64,000 nt of DNA from Clostridium fermenticellae (GTDB taxonomy: Bacteria > Bacillota > Clostridia > Clostridiales > Clostridiaceae): NCBI RefSeq assembly GCF_003600355.1, contig NZ_CP032416.1:702183-766182 (forward strand), in the 5' to 3' direction. A program made the translations under genes and the position numbers. The notes under the pieces were generated by a model that was not told the origin of the DNA, did not search any database, and saw only the letters and a program-made list of their open reading frames with translations. This document shows positions 44,812-53,745 of this stretch, piece after piece; the stretch's first letter is position 1; every line of letters starts with the position of its first letter.

Positions 44812-44848
44812 TGAGAATGTTATAATTATTAACATTCTCATATTTTTT
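44812..44848 (+). terminator. Intrinsic terminator after the short peptide gene
   Basis: TGAGAATGTTA pairs with TAACATTCTCA (11 bp) and is followed by a T-run. Confidence 0.8.
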
Positions 44849-44900
44849 ATCTGTTATAATTATTTATATGAGAGTATTAATCTCAATACATGATTTTAGC

Positions 44901-44938
44901 TGTAAAAATAGTCTTACAATTGTAAATATTTTTTTACA
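44901..44938 (+). promoter_or_regulatory. Paired activator sites upstream of nhaC-like gene
   Basis: Two 18-bp sites of the form TGTAAA-N6-TTTACA: 44901-44918 (second half CTTACA) and 44921-44938 (perfect). They are 20 bp apart, two helical turns, about 95 bp before a sigma-54 promoter. The same pair occurs before the methionine gamma-lyase gene (48323-48360). Confidence 0.75.
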
Positions 44939-45030
44939 TATTAATCAAAGAAATGGCATGAAACGTTTACATATTTCTGATTTTTATTTTATTCCCCTAA
45001 ATTCGAGGGGAAATATAAGATCTTGAGTTT

Positions 45031-45046
45031 TTGGCATGATAAATGC
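45031..45046 (+). promoter_or_regulatory. Sigma-54 promoter of nhaC-like gene
   Basis: TTGGCATGATAAATGC: GG and GC separated by exactly 10 nt, matching the -24/-12 consensus. It lies 50 bp before the start codon. Confidence 0.8.
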
Positions 45047-45095
45047 GTAATAAATATTTTGAAATGTAAGATAAATTAATGGAGGTATATGAAAA

Positions 45096-46445
45096 ATGAA
45101 TGAAAAAAAGGTAGGTAGTGGTATGGCCCTGCTCCCATTAGTTGTATTTATGGTATTATTCCTCGGTGTATCAATTGTAATGAAAGATTTTTATAAAATG
45201 CCTGTAATTGTTGCTGTAATAATAGCATCAACTATAGCTATACTTCAAAACAAAAAGGTACCTATAGAATTAAAAGTTGAGAGATTTTGCAGAGGTGCTG
45301 GTGATTCTAGCATAATACTTATGTGCTTAATCTTTATACTTGCAGGTGCTTTTGCAGAAGTAAGCAAGGCTATGGGAGCCGTTGATTCTACTGTAAATTT
45401 GGGACTAGCTGTTTTTCCCCACAGCTTCATGGTAGCTGGAATATTTATTATTGGATCATTTTTATCTATGTCACTTGGAACTTCAGTTGGAACTATAGTA
45501 ACATTAACACCTATTGCAGTTGGAATTGGGCAAAAGACAGGACTTCCTATTGCTTTCATGGTAGCAGCTGTTGTAAGTGGTGCGATGTTCGGAGATGGAT
45601 TATCCATGATATCAAATTCCACAGTAGCCGCCACAAAAACACAGGACTGTGAAATGGTTGATAAATTTAAGGCTAATGTAAAAATAGTACTTCCTGCAGC
45701 TATTATAACATTGATAATATATGCATTTTTAACTTTAGGCATGAACATAAGTCACACAGGGAATTATCATTTCCAATTAATTAGAATATTGCCTTATTTA
45801 GCTGTTTTAATAGTAGCATTAACTGGATTTAATGTGGTGCTGGTACTAATTGGAGGTATAGTGTTAGCCTCTGTTATAGGTATCATTTATGGTTCTTTTG
45901 ATATATTTACAGTATTCCAGCTTTGTGCAAAAGGCATTGCAGGAATGGAAGATATATCTATGGTATCAATATTAATTGGTGGAATGGGGGCACTGGTCAA
46001 GTTTAATGGAGGTATAGACTTCTTATTAAATGCTATAGAGAAAAGGATTCACTCTGAAAAAGGTGCTGAATTTGGAATTGGTATATTAGTAAGTTTAGTA
46101 GATTTATGTACTGCTAATAATACTGTTTCTATAATATTAGTTGGTTCACTAGCTAAAGATTTATCCGAAAATTATGGTGTCGACAGAAGAAAGACAGCAA
46201 GTCTTTTAGATACCTTTGCATGCTTTGTACAAGGTTGTATACCGTATGGAGCCCAACTTTTGGCTGCATCTAGTCTTGCGGTGATTTCTCCATTTTTAAT
46301 AATGAAGTATCTTTGTTATCCATATCTTCTAGGTGTTGCATCTGTACTAGCCATAATATTTGGAATACCGAAATTTAAAACTCCGGCAAGGGGAGCTTTA
46401 AAATTGGAAGACGAGGAAGTTGAAGAAGTTTCTAATACTATTTAA
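45096..46445 (+). CDS. NhaC-family antiporter or amino-acid transporter
   Basis: This 449-residue membrane protein with about 11-12 spans belongs to the NhaC ion transporter family (LGTSVGTIVTLTPIAVGIG, MFGDGLSMISNSTVAATKTQ, CTANNTVSIILVGSLAKDL, QGCIPYGAQLLAA). NhaC proteins exchange sodium and protons, some with amino or organic acids. Because it shares a sigma-54 promoter type and operators with methionine gamma-lyase, and the activator gene sits between them, methionine uptake or exchange is a fair inference. GGAGGTATATGAAA sets the start. A perfect terminator follows. Confidence 0.8.
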   Translation: MNEKKVGSGMALLPLVVFMVLFLGVSIVMKDFYKMPVIVAVIIASTIAILQNKKVPIELKVERFCRGAGDSSIILMCLIFILAGAFAEVSKAMGAVDSTVNLGLAVFPHSFMVAGIFIIGSFLSMSLGTSVGTIVTLTPIAVGIGQKTGLPIAFMVAAVVSGAMFGDGLSMISNSTVAATKTQDCEMVDKFKANVKIVLPAAIITLIIYAFLTLGMNISHTGNYHFQLIRILPYLAVLIVALTGFNVVLVLIGGIVLASVIGIIYGSFDIFTVFQLCAKGIAGMEDISMVSILIGGMGALVKFNGGIDFLLNAIEKRIHSEKGAEFGIGILVSLVDLCTANNTVSIILVGSLAKDLSENYGVDRRKTASLLDTFACFVQGCIPYGAQLLAASSLAVISPFLIMKYLCYPYLLGVASVLAIIFGIPKFKTPARGALKLEDEEVEEVSNTI

Positions 46446-46465
46446 ATACATATAATATTATGTTT

Positions 46466-46496
46466 AAAAAAGCAAACTCAAAAAGTTTGCTTTTTT
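46466..46496. terminator. Bidirectional terminator
   Basis: AAAAAAGCAAACT pairs with AGTTTGCTTTTTT around a 5-nt loop. Confidence 0.88.
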
Positions 46497-46622
46497 ATAT
46501 TATCATAAACATTCGTGAGAGTTATATGGTTTTTAATAAAGTTATGGGTTTTCTAATACTTGAAAAGGTTGCACTTTAAATATAAAATTATATAGTAAAT
46601 ATTAAAAAGGAAAGTGATGTTT

Positions 46623-48200
46623 ATGAAAACCTATTTTAGACTAGAAATAATCTCACGTGATAGAATTGGAATGGCGCTAGATATTTTAAAAAATCTTTAT
46701 GAAAATGATATAAACATCCATTCACTTGAGGTATTTCCTAATAAAATGTATATGAAGATAGAAACTCTGCAGGAGGAGAGAAAGTTAAATATAATTGAAA
46801 AGATAGCTAATATAGAGGGTGTTATAAAAACACAGGAAGTAGAATTGCTATCTTATGAAAAAAATGAGAGAAGACTTATAGCAATTATAGATGCTGTACA
46901 AGATGGTATATTGGCTGTAAACCAAAATGAGAAAATAGAACTTTTTAATAATTATTGTGAGAAAATATTTCACATAAAGAAGGAAGAGATAGTCGGAAAA
47001 AATATAAAAGAATTGTTAACTCCAGAAGATCCAGTAGTTACTCTTTTAAGGACTGGAAAAGATTACAATAATATTGAAATGTTTAGACAAAATTCAACAA
47101 ACAATTTTCATTACATTACTTCAGGGCGTTCTGTAAAGGATGACAAAGGGAAAACTATAACAGCTGTTGCTTCCATAAAAGATATCAATGAAGCAATAGA
47201 AATGTCAAATGCAATTACGCCAAAAGAAGACCTTACATTTAAAGATATTATAGGTAATAGTTCTGCGATTATGGAAACCAAGAAAATATGTGTGTCTGTT
47301 GCAAAGAATAATTCTACTATACTTCTTCGTGGTGAAAGTGGCACCGGTAAAGAGTTATTTGCAAGAGCAATACATAAATTAAGTTCAAGAGCAAATAAAA
47401 AGTTTTTGGCAATAAATTGTGCAGCACTCCCAGATAATTTAATAGAAAGTGAATTGTTTGGATACACAAAAGGAAGCTTTACTGGCGCATCGGGAAATGG
47501 TAAAGACGGTTTGTTTAAAGCAGCTAATGAAGGCACATTATTTTTAGATGAGATAGGAGAATTATCTCTGACGCTTCAAGCAAAACTTTTAAGGGTTTTA
47601 CAAGAAGGCACTATAAGAAAGATAGGCAGCAATATAGAGGAAAAAATTGATGTTAGAATAATTGCAGCAACTAATAGAAATTTAGAGGATATGATTAAAA
47701 AGAAAACGTTTAGGGATGATTTATATTACAGATTAAATGTCATACCTATATATATTCCAAGTCTTAAGGAGAGGCTTGAAGACATACCAATGCTCGTTAA
47801 CTTTTTTATAAAAATACTTAATAAGCAAATGGACAAAAATGTAAAAGGGGCTGATATGAGTTTTATAGAAGAGCTTGTAAAGTTTGATTGGCCAGGAAAT
47901 GTGCGCGAATTAAGAAATGTTGTAGAAAGAGCCATGAATTTATGTCAAGGTTACTTGCTTAAAAAAGAAAATTTGATTATGGATTTTCAAAAAAATACAG
48001 ATTGTGAGCAAAAGCAAGAAAATTCATCTTTTAATTTTAAATTAAAAGATGTGGTGGAATCTGCCGAAAAAAAGGCACTTATATCTGCTATGCAAAATTG
48101 TAAAAGTTGTAGAAAAGCTGCAAAGGCTCTTGGAGTATCTCATACTACCATAATAAATAAGTTAAATAAATATGGTATAAATTTTCATAGTCTATTTTGA
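46623..48200 (+). CDS. Sigma-54-dependent activator, TyrR-like (ACT-PAS-AAA-Fis)
   Basis: This 525-residue protein has an ACT domain (about residues 1-75, [20 protein letters not shown]), a PAS domain (about 85-190) and a sigma-54-interacting AAA+ domain (about 205-440) with [14 protein letters not shown] (the sigma-54 contact loop), DEIGEL and [12 protein letters not shown] Fis-type helix-turn-helix (about 485-525, [19 protein letters not shown]) ends the protein. ACT and PAS domains suggest amino-acid sensing, as in TyrR. Its two flanking genes carry sigma-54 promoters with paired TGTAAA-N6-TTTACA sites. Start 46623 follows GGAAAGTG; a GTG at 46614 is an alternative. Confidence 0.88.
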   Translation: MKTYFRLEIISRDRIGMALDILKNLYENDINIHSLEVFPNKMYMKIETLQEERKLNIIEKIANIEGVIKTQEVELLSYEKNERRLIAIIDAVQDGILAVNQNEKIELFNNYCEKIFHIKKEEIVGKNIKELLTPEDPVVTLLRTGKDYNNIEMFRQNSTNNFHYITSGRSVKDDKGKTITAVASIKDINEAIEMSNAITPKEDLTFKDIIGNSSAIMETKKICVSVAKNNSTILLRGESGTGKELFARAIHKLSSRANKKFLAINCAALPDNLIESELFGYTKGSFTGASGNGKDGLFKAANEGTLFLDEIGELSLTLQAKLLRVLQEGTIRKIGSNIEEKIDVRIIAATNRNLEDMIKKKTFRDDLYYRLNVIPIYIPSLKERLEDIPMLVNFFIKILNKQMDKNVKGADMSFIEELVKFDWPGNVRELRNVVERAMNLCQGYLLKKENLIMDFQKNTDCEQKQENSSFNFKLKDVVESAEKKALISAMQNCKSCRKAAKALGVSHTTIINKLNKYGINFHSLF

Positions 48201-48322
48201 AAACCACTTGCTGTACAGGTGTGTTCAGTAATAGCTTAAATGGTAAATAAAAAAACTTTGCTTTAATAAAATGGAAGTGATTTTGGCAACAAAATCTATA
48301 ATCAAAGTAAGTATGTCCTAAA

Positions 48323-48360
48323 TGTAAATATTTCTTTACAAGTGTAAATAAAGGTTTACA
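48323..48360 (+). promoter_or_regulatory. Paired activator sites upstream of methionine gamma-lyase
   Basis: Two perfect TGTAAA-N6-TTTACA sites at 48323-48340 and 48343-48360, 20 bp apart and 62 bp before the sigma-54 promoter. Same spacing and sequence as at 44901-44938. Confidence 0.82.
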
Positions 48361-48420
48361 TTTATCCTTAAGAAATGGTTGAAAACATTTACAAATTTCG
48401 ATAAATACTGCAATAATAAG

Positions 48421-48436
48421 TTGGCATGAAACTTGC
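48421..48436 (+). promoter_or_regulatory. Sigma-54 promoter of methionine gamma-lyase gene
   Basis: TTGGCATGAAACTTGC: consensus GG-N10-GC with TTGC box, 46 bp before the start codon. Confidence 0.88.
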
Positions 48437-48481
48437 TTATATAATATAGTGTAATTAAAATTTATAAGGAGGATAAGTTTT

Positions 48482-49678
48482 ATGAAAAATGAAAAATTGG
48501 GATTTAATACATTAGCAATACATGGAGGACATGTTGGTGACACACAATTTGGAGCTTTAGCAACTCCAATATACCAGACATCAACTTTTATATTTGATTC
48601 AGCTGAACAAGGAGGAAATAGATTCGCTGGCAAAGAAGATGGATATGTATATTCAAGACTTGGTAACCCAACTTGCTCAGAAGTTGAAGCAAAACTTGCT
48701 ATATTAGAAGGTGGCGAGGCCGCTGTATCTACTGCATCTGGTATGGGAGCAATTTCAGCTTCACTTTGGACTGCATTAAAAGCTGGAGATCATGTAGTTG
48801 CATCTGATACATTATATGGCTGCACTTTTTCCCTTTTAAATCATGGCCTTACAAGATTTGGTGTTGATGTAACATTTGTTGATGCAACAAATATTGATAA
48901 TATAAAAAAGGCTTTAAAACCAAATACTAAGGTTGTTTATCTTGAAACTCCGGCAAACCCAACATTAAAAGTTAATGATATCAAAGCTATATCTACTGTA
49001 GCTCATGAAAATAACAAGGATTGTCTTGTATTTGTAGATAATACATTCTGTACTCCTTACATACAAAGACCTTTAGAATTGGGTGCTGATGTAGTTGTTC
49101 ATTCTGCAACTAAATATTTAAATGGACATGGAGATGTTATAGCCGGATTTGCAGTTGGTACAAAAGAATTTATAGATCAGGTTAAAGTTTTCGGATTAAA
49201 AGATATGACTGGTTCTGTACTTAGTCCTTTCAATGCATATCTTATCATAAGAGGTATGAAAACTTTACCTATAAGAATGGAAAAACATTGTGAGAATGCT
49301 ATGAAGGTTGCTGAATTCTTAGAAGGACATCCTGCTGTATCCAAAGTATACTATCCTGGTCTTGAAAGTTTTGAATATCATGATCTTGCTAAGTCTCAGA
49401 TGAAACTTCCTGGTGCTATGATTTCATTTGAATTAAAGGGAGGAGTATCAGAGGGTGCATTAGTTATGAATAGTTTAAAACTTGCAACTCTTGCAGTAAG
49501 TTTAGGAGATGCTGAAACTCTTATTGAACATCCTGCATCTATGACACATTCACCATATTCTGCAGAAGAAAGACATGCTGCAGGAATAAGTGATGGACTT
49601 GTAAGATTATCTGTTGGACTAGAAAATGCTGAAGATATAATAGCTGATTTAAAACAAGCACTTGATTTAATAGTATAA
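48482..49678 (+). CDS. megL: Methionine gamma-lyase
   Basis: This 398-residue PLP enzyme of the Cys/Met metabolism family cleaves methionine to methanethiol, 2-oxobutyrate and ammonia. It has YSRLGNPTC for the phosphate of the neighbouring subunit, the PLP lysine K211 in HSATKYLNGH, and Cys114 in DTLYGCTFSLL, the residue that marks methionine gamma-lyases against cystathionine enzymes. AAGGAGGATAAGTTTT sets the start. It is controlled from the sigma-54 promoter at 48421 and probably induced by methionine or a related amino acid through the ACT-domain activator upstream. Ends at a strong terminator. Confidence 0.88.
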   Translation: MKNEKLGFNTLAIHGGHVGDTQFGALATPIYQTSTFIFDSAEQGGNRFAGKEDGYVYSRLGNPTCSEVEAKLAILEGGEAAVSTASGMGAISASLWTALKAGDHVVASDTLYGCTFSLLNHGLTRFGVDVTFVDATNIDNIKKALKPNTKVVYLETPANPTLKVNDIKAISTVAHENNKDCLVFVDNTFCTPYIQRPLELGADVVVHSATKYLNGHGDVIAGFAVGTKEFIDQVKVFGLKDMTGSVLSPFNAYLIIRGMKTLPIRMEKHCENAMKVAEFLEGHPAVSKVYYPGLESFEYHDLAKSQMKLPGAMISFELKGGVSEGALVMNSLKLATLAVSLGDAETLIEHPASMTHSPYSAEERHAAGISDGLVRLSVGLENAEDIIADLKQALDLIV

Positions 49679-49694
49679 TCATAACTTTGTATTG

Positions 49695-49739
49695 AAAATC
49701 TAAAAGACCCTGTAGTTTATGGGTCTTTTAGATTTTTTT
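49695..49739. terminator. Bidirectional terminator
   Basis: AAAATCTAAAAGACCC pairs with GGGTCTTTTAGATTTT (16 bp). Confidence 0.9.
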
Positions 49740-49799
49740 AAAATTTCTATTGACATTTGTCTGCTTTTAAACTACAATTCAATTAAATTATTTAAAGCT

Positions 49800-50055
49800 A
49801 TGATGGGGATAAGTAAATCGGTATAAGTTTATTAAGAGAACACTCGGTTGGTGTGAGAGTGTATAAATTTTCCGTATTGAATACATCCTGGAGCTGCTGC
49901 CTGAATTGTAGTAGGGTTTTGCTGGGTGTGCCCGATACAGCATATGAGTGTGTTTGCACTCTTTGAGAAAAATTCTGTGAGGGATTTTTAAGTTAGAAGT
50001 GGTACCGCAATTTATGCCTTCTGTTCCGTGTTGGGAGCAGGAGGCATTTTTAATA
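49800..50055 (+). ncRNA. T-box leader, tyrosine type
   Basis: This leader of about 250 nt before tyrS has the T-box sequence AGAAGTGGTACCGC (49995-50008). A terminator follows: TGCCTTCTGTTCC with GGAGCAGGAGGCA and TTTTT (50014-50052). In stem I, GAATACATC offers the Tyr codon UAC (49882-49884) as specifier. Uncharged tRNA-Tyr would favour the antiterminator and turn tyrS on. Confidence 0.88.
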
Positions 50056-50079
50056 TTTATAAAGGAGTTGTTGTTTTTT

Positions 50080-51303
50080 ATGGAAGTTTATGATGAACTT
50101 GTAGCCCGTGGCTTAATTGCTCAGGTTACTGATCAAGATGAAATTAGAGAACTTGTTAATAATGGCAAAGCAACATTTTATATTGGTTTTGATCCGACTG
50201 CTGATTCACTTCATGTTGGTCATTTTATGGCTCTTTGTCTTATGAAACGTCTGCAAAAGGCAGGAAATAGACCTGTAGTTCTTATAGGTGGCGGAACTGG
50301 ATATGTCGGAGATCCATCTGGACGTACTGACATGCGTTCTATGATGACACCTGAAATAATACAGCATAATTGTGATTGTTTTAAAAAACAGATGGAGAGA
50401 TTTATAGAGTTTGGTCCGGACAAAGCAATTATGGCAAATAATGCAGATTGGCTTTTAAAATTAAATTATATTGAAATGCTAAGAGATGTAGGAGCTTGTT
50501 TTTCGGTAAATAATATGCTTAGAGCAGAATGTTATAAACAGAGAATGGAAAAAGGTTTATCATTTTTAGAGTTTAATTATATGATTATGCAGGCATATGA
50601 TTTTTATCATTTATATAAAACTTATGGATGTAATATGCAGTTTGGTGGTGATGATCAATGGTCTAATATGCTTGCAGGTACAGAATTAATCCGCCGTAAA
50701 TTGGGAAAAGATGCTTATGCTATGACAATCACACTGCTCACGAATTCTGAAGGTAAAAAAATGGGGAAAACTGCAAACGGAGCTGTTTGGCTTGATCCTA
50801 ATAAAACAACACCTTTTGAATTCTTCCAGTATTGGCGTAATGTTGGAGACGATGATGTTTTAAAATGTATGCGTATGCTGACATTTCTTCCACTTGAACA
50901 GATTGATGAAATGGATAAATGGGAGGGGAGTCAGTTAAATGAGGCAAAAGAAATACTTGCCTATGAATTGACTAAACTTGTTCACGGAAAAGAGGAGGCG
51001 GAAAATGCAAAAAAAACATCACATGCACTCTTTATAGATAGAAAAGATGATTCATATATGCCGACTACTGAAATTAATATTGACAAATTAACAGATAATT
51101 CTATTGGTATTTTGGATTTGATGATACTATCTGGTCTTGCTTCTTCTAAAAGTGAAGCCAGACGATTGATTAACCAGGGAGGAGTATTTATTGATGATAC
51201 TAAGGTTGAATCAACAGATTTAAATATTACATCCAGGCAGTTAAAGAATGGAATAAAAATACGTAAAGGTAAAAAAACCTATCGTAAAGTTTTAGTGAAA
51301 TAA
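50080..51303 (+). CDS. tyrS: Tyrosyl-tRNA synthetase
   Basis: This 407-residue class I synthetase has a HIGH-like motif HVGH within FDPTADSLHVGHF, a KMSKS-like KMGKT near residue 230, the tyrosine pocket (YMIMQAYDFYHLY, GGDDQWSN) and a C-terminal S4 RNA-binding domain (SSKSEARRLINQGGVFID). It charges tRNA-Tyr. Start 50080 follows AAAGGAG; the frame extends back into the T-box terminator to 49999, which cannot be translated sensibly. It uses CGT/CGC Arg codons more than neighbours, in the manner of a transferred or duplicate synthetase. Confidence 0.93.
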   Translation: MEVYDELVARGLIAQVTDQDEIRELVNNGKATFYIGFDPTADSLHVGHFMALCLMKRLQKAGNRPVVLIGGGTGYVGDPSGRTDMRSMMTPEIIQHNCDCFKKQMERFIEFGPDKAIMANNADWLLKLNYIEMLRDVGACFSVNNMLRAECYKQRMEKGLSFLEFNYMIMQAYDFYHLYKTYGCNMQFGGDDQWSNMLAGTELIRRKLGKDAYAMTITLLTNSEGKKMGKTANGAVWLDPNKTTPFEFFQYWRNVGDDDVLKCMRMLTFLPLEQIDEMDKWEGSQLNEAKEILAYELTKLVHGKEEAENAKKTSHALFIDRKDDSYMPTTEINIDKLTDNSIGILDLMILSGLASSKSEARRLINQGGVFIDDTKVESTDLNITSRQLKNGIKIRKGKKTYRKVLVK

Positions 51304-51315
51304 TGTATAAAAGAT

Positions 51316-51342
51316 AGTCCGTGTTTTAGCACGGACTTTTTT
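51316..51342 (+). terminator. Intrinsic terminator of tyrS
   Basis: AGTCCGTG pairs with CACGGACT, loop TTTTAG, followed by TTTTT. Confidence 0.88.
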
Positions 51343-51457
51343 CTTTTCGATAAATTATTCTAAATATTTATAAGGTTCAGCTGAATTTCCATTAGTTTAA
51401 TATTTATCGTCTTTTCTCTCTTTCGTATACTTATTTAAAGAAAGGAGGGAAAAGGCA

Positions 51458-51631
51458 ATGAACGAAATAAAAGAGATTTTGCGGCAAATAGAAGATCTAA
51501 AGGAAAATCTGAATAACTTGATTAACCAAAAAAGTATACTGTTAGACCCTAAAATAATTGCTGCAAGTCAGATGTTGGATTCGATTTTAAATGAATATGA
51601 CGGAATAATTAAAAAGCAGCAAGGAGACTAA
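51458..51631 (+). CDS. Spo0E-like aspartyl-phosphate phosphatase
   Basis: This 57-residue protein has an N-terminal helix (MNEIKEILRQIEDLKENLNN), then the family signature LDPKIIAASQMLDSILNEY, close to the SxxVxxxSQxLDxLIxxY pattern of Spo0E/YnzD/YisI. These small helical-hairpin proteins dephosphorylate response regulators, chiefly Spo0A, and delay sporulation. AAAGGAGGGAAAAGGCA sets the start. It is monocistronic, between two terminators. It supports a spore-forming host. Confidence 0.85.
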   Translation: MNEIKEILRQIEDLKENLNNLINQKSILLDPKIIAASQMLDSILNEYDGIIKKQQGD

Positions 51632-51635
51632 GAAA

Positions 51636-51660
51636 GGGAGAGGATAACCCTCTCCTTTTA
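51636..51660 (+). terminator. Intrinsic terminator
   Basis: GGAGAGG pairs with CCTCTCC, loop about ATAAC, followed by TTTT. Confidence 0.85.
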
Positions 51661-51760
51661 GTAAAATGAATTTGAAATCTTTTATTTTTGTTACTTTTCG
51701 TTTTTAATTTGTAAATATGTGTTATAATTTTATATATAATTCTTAATTGGAGGCTTATAT

Positions 51761-52189
51761 ATGATAAAGGTTAAAAGAAGTATGTTTTGGTTTGTAATAA
51801 TATGTCTATTGGCCTGTATTGGAATTTATGATTATACGATAGACAAACAAAGAAATAATTTCAATATAGTTGATGTTAGATTGCATGCCGATGCTAAATT
51901 CTGGACAGATAATACTAAAAGTAATATTTATGACATAAAGTTTAAATTGCTTGATGGAAAAGATACAAAGCAGATAACTTCTAAAAAGTCTGATTATACA
52001 ATGAAAATTAGTTCTTCAGAAAAACAGGGGAATATAATTATAAAAGTATATAATGATAATAAGACACTATTTGAAAAAGGTGGGAATATAAATAATACAG
52101 TACATATTTCTGGGAATGACTCTAAAAATGTTAAAGTAGAACTTGCTGGTAAAAAAGCAGAAGGATATGCAAAAATAGTTCTAAAATAA
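51761..52189 (+). CDS. Hypothetical exported or membrane-anchored protein
   Basis: This 142-residue protein has a hydrophobic segment (about residues 8-24, MFWFVIICLLACIGIY) acting as a signal anchor; a Cys at its end (LLAC) could even be lipidated. The outside part is Lys/Asn-rich and beta-like, without known motifs. AATTGGAGGCTTATAT sets the start. It has its own terminator at 52208-52247. I do not recognise the family. Confidence 0.6.
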   Translation: MIKVKRSMFWFVIICLLACIGIYDYTIDKQRNNFNIVDVRLHADAKFWTDNTKSNIYDIKFKLLDGKDTKQITSKKSDYTMKISSSEKQGNIIIKVYNDNKTLFEKGGNINNTVHISGNDSKNVKVELAGKKAEGYAKIVLK

Positions 52190-52207
52190 AATAAATTTAA
52201 TCTATAT

Positions 52208-52247
52208 GACTGTCTTAATTTTGACTTTTGAGACAGTCTAATTTTTT
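52208..52247 (+). terminator. Intrinsic terminator
   Basis: GACTGTCT pairs with AGACAGTC, followed by TAATTTTTT. Confidence 0.8.
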
Positions 52248-52273
52248 ATAAAAATAATATCGAGGTGATTTCG

Positions 52274-53620
52274 ATGAGGAATATAAATATAGAAATCCCA
52301 TGCCGTGTGAAATTTGTTTTAGAAAGATTAGGTTATGCTGGATATGAAGCATATGTTGTTGGTGGATGTGTTAGAGATGCTTTAGTTGGTAGAAGGGCTA
52401 ATGATTGGGATATTACTACAAGTGCACTTCCGGATGATGTTATAAGTATATTTGAGAAAATTAATTTTAAGGTAATTGAAACGGGGATAAAACATGGTAC
52501 TGTTACCGTTGTTATAGAAAATGAATATTTTGAAGTAACTACGTACAGGACTGATGGAGATTATAGTGACTTTAGGCATCCTGATACTGTGGCTTTTACA
52601 AGAAATTTAAAAGATGATTTGGCAAGAAGGGATTTTACTATAAACAGTATGGCATATAATGAGCAAAATGGACTAATAGATTATTTTGGTGGAGAATTAG
52701 ATATTAAAAACAAGATAATAAGATGTGTTGGAAATCCTTTTAAGAGATTTAATGAAGATGCTTTAAGAATGCTTAGGTGTATAAGGTTCTCATGTCAGCT
52801 TGATTTTGACATTGATAAAGATGCTCTGCTTGCTATATCAAAACTGGAAGTTAATATTAAAAGAGTATCAGTTGAAAGGATCAGAGATGAATTGAATAGG
52901 ATTTTAATTTCTGAAAATCCTGATAAAGGTTTGATTTTTCTTGCACATTTTAAATTACTTGAAAAATTCATTCCAGAATTAAAAAATACATATGATTTTA
53001 ATCAACATAACAAACATCATGACAAAGATATATTTATGCATACTATAATGGTTGTTAAGAATGTACCTAAGAATTTGAATTTAAGGTGGGCGGCATTACT
53101 TCATGATATAGGTAAACCTTATTGTTTCACATTAGATAGCGACGGGGTTGGACATTTTTATAAACATGAATTAGTTAGTTTTAAGTTAGCAGAAAAAATT
53201 CTTACGAGACTAAAGTTTGATAATAAAACAGTAGATATTATATGCAAACTTATTTTAAATCATATGATATCTACAAATTTGAATGATAAGTCAGTTAAAA
53301 AACTAATTGTAAGGCTTGGAAAAGAAAATATATATGATCTCTTAAAACTTATAGAGGCCGATAGAAAGGCCCTTTCAACAAAATATATAAATTTTGACGA
53401 TGTGCTGATTTTAAAATCTAAAGTAGACGATTTAATAAATAAAAAGGATCCGATGTCAGTAAAAGATCTTTCCATTAATGGTGATGATTTGATTGAAATT
53501 GGTTATAAAGAGGGAGTTAATATAGGAATTATATTAAATGATTTACTAGAAATGGTTTTGGAAAATCCAGATATTAATACAAGAGAACAATTATTAAAAA
53601 TTGTTTTAAATAGAAAATAG
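52274..53620 (+). CDS. cca: CCA tRNA nucleotidyltransferase
   Basis: This 448-residue class II enzyme adds or repairs the CCA end of tRNAs. It has VVGGCVRDALVGRRANDWDI (with the Asp pair in DWD), ARRDFTINSMAYN, the NEDALRMLRCIRFSCQL basic helix and an HD domain in the C-terminal half (LHDIGKPYC, His at HNKHHDKDIFMHT). Start 52274 follows GAGGTGATTTC; GTG at 52265 is less likely. It stands alone after a terminator. Confidence 0.92.
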   Translation: MRNINIEIPCRVKFVLERLGYAGYEAYVVGGCVRDALVGRRANDWDITTSALPDDVISIFEKINFKVIETGIKHGTVTVVIENEYFEVTTYRTDGDYSDFRHPDTVAFTRNLKDDLARRDFTINSMAYNEQNGLIDYFGGELDIKNKIIRCVGNPFKRFNEDALRMLRCIRFSCQLDFDIDKDALLAISKLEVNIKRVSVERIRDELNRILISENPDKGLIFLAHFKLLEKFIPELKNTYDFNQHNKHHDKDIFMHTIMVVKNVPKNLNLRWAALLHDIGKPYCFTLDSDGVGHFYKHELVSFKLAEKILTRLKFDNKTVDIICKLILNHMISTNLNDKSVKKLIVRLGKENIYDLLKLIEADRKALSTKYINFDDVLILKSKVDDLINKKDPMSVKDLSINGDDLIEIGYKEGVNIGIILNDLLEMVLENPDINTREQLLKIVLNRK

Positions 53621-53745
53621 GAAAAATTAAAAATAAATATCAAAATTATTATAAGCTTATTCATAATATAAATATTCTGACGAAAATATAGTATTAGGGG
53701 AATTATGTATTAATCGATTTTTAATTAAAATAGTGAAAGAGAGGT

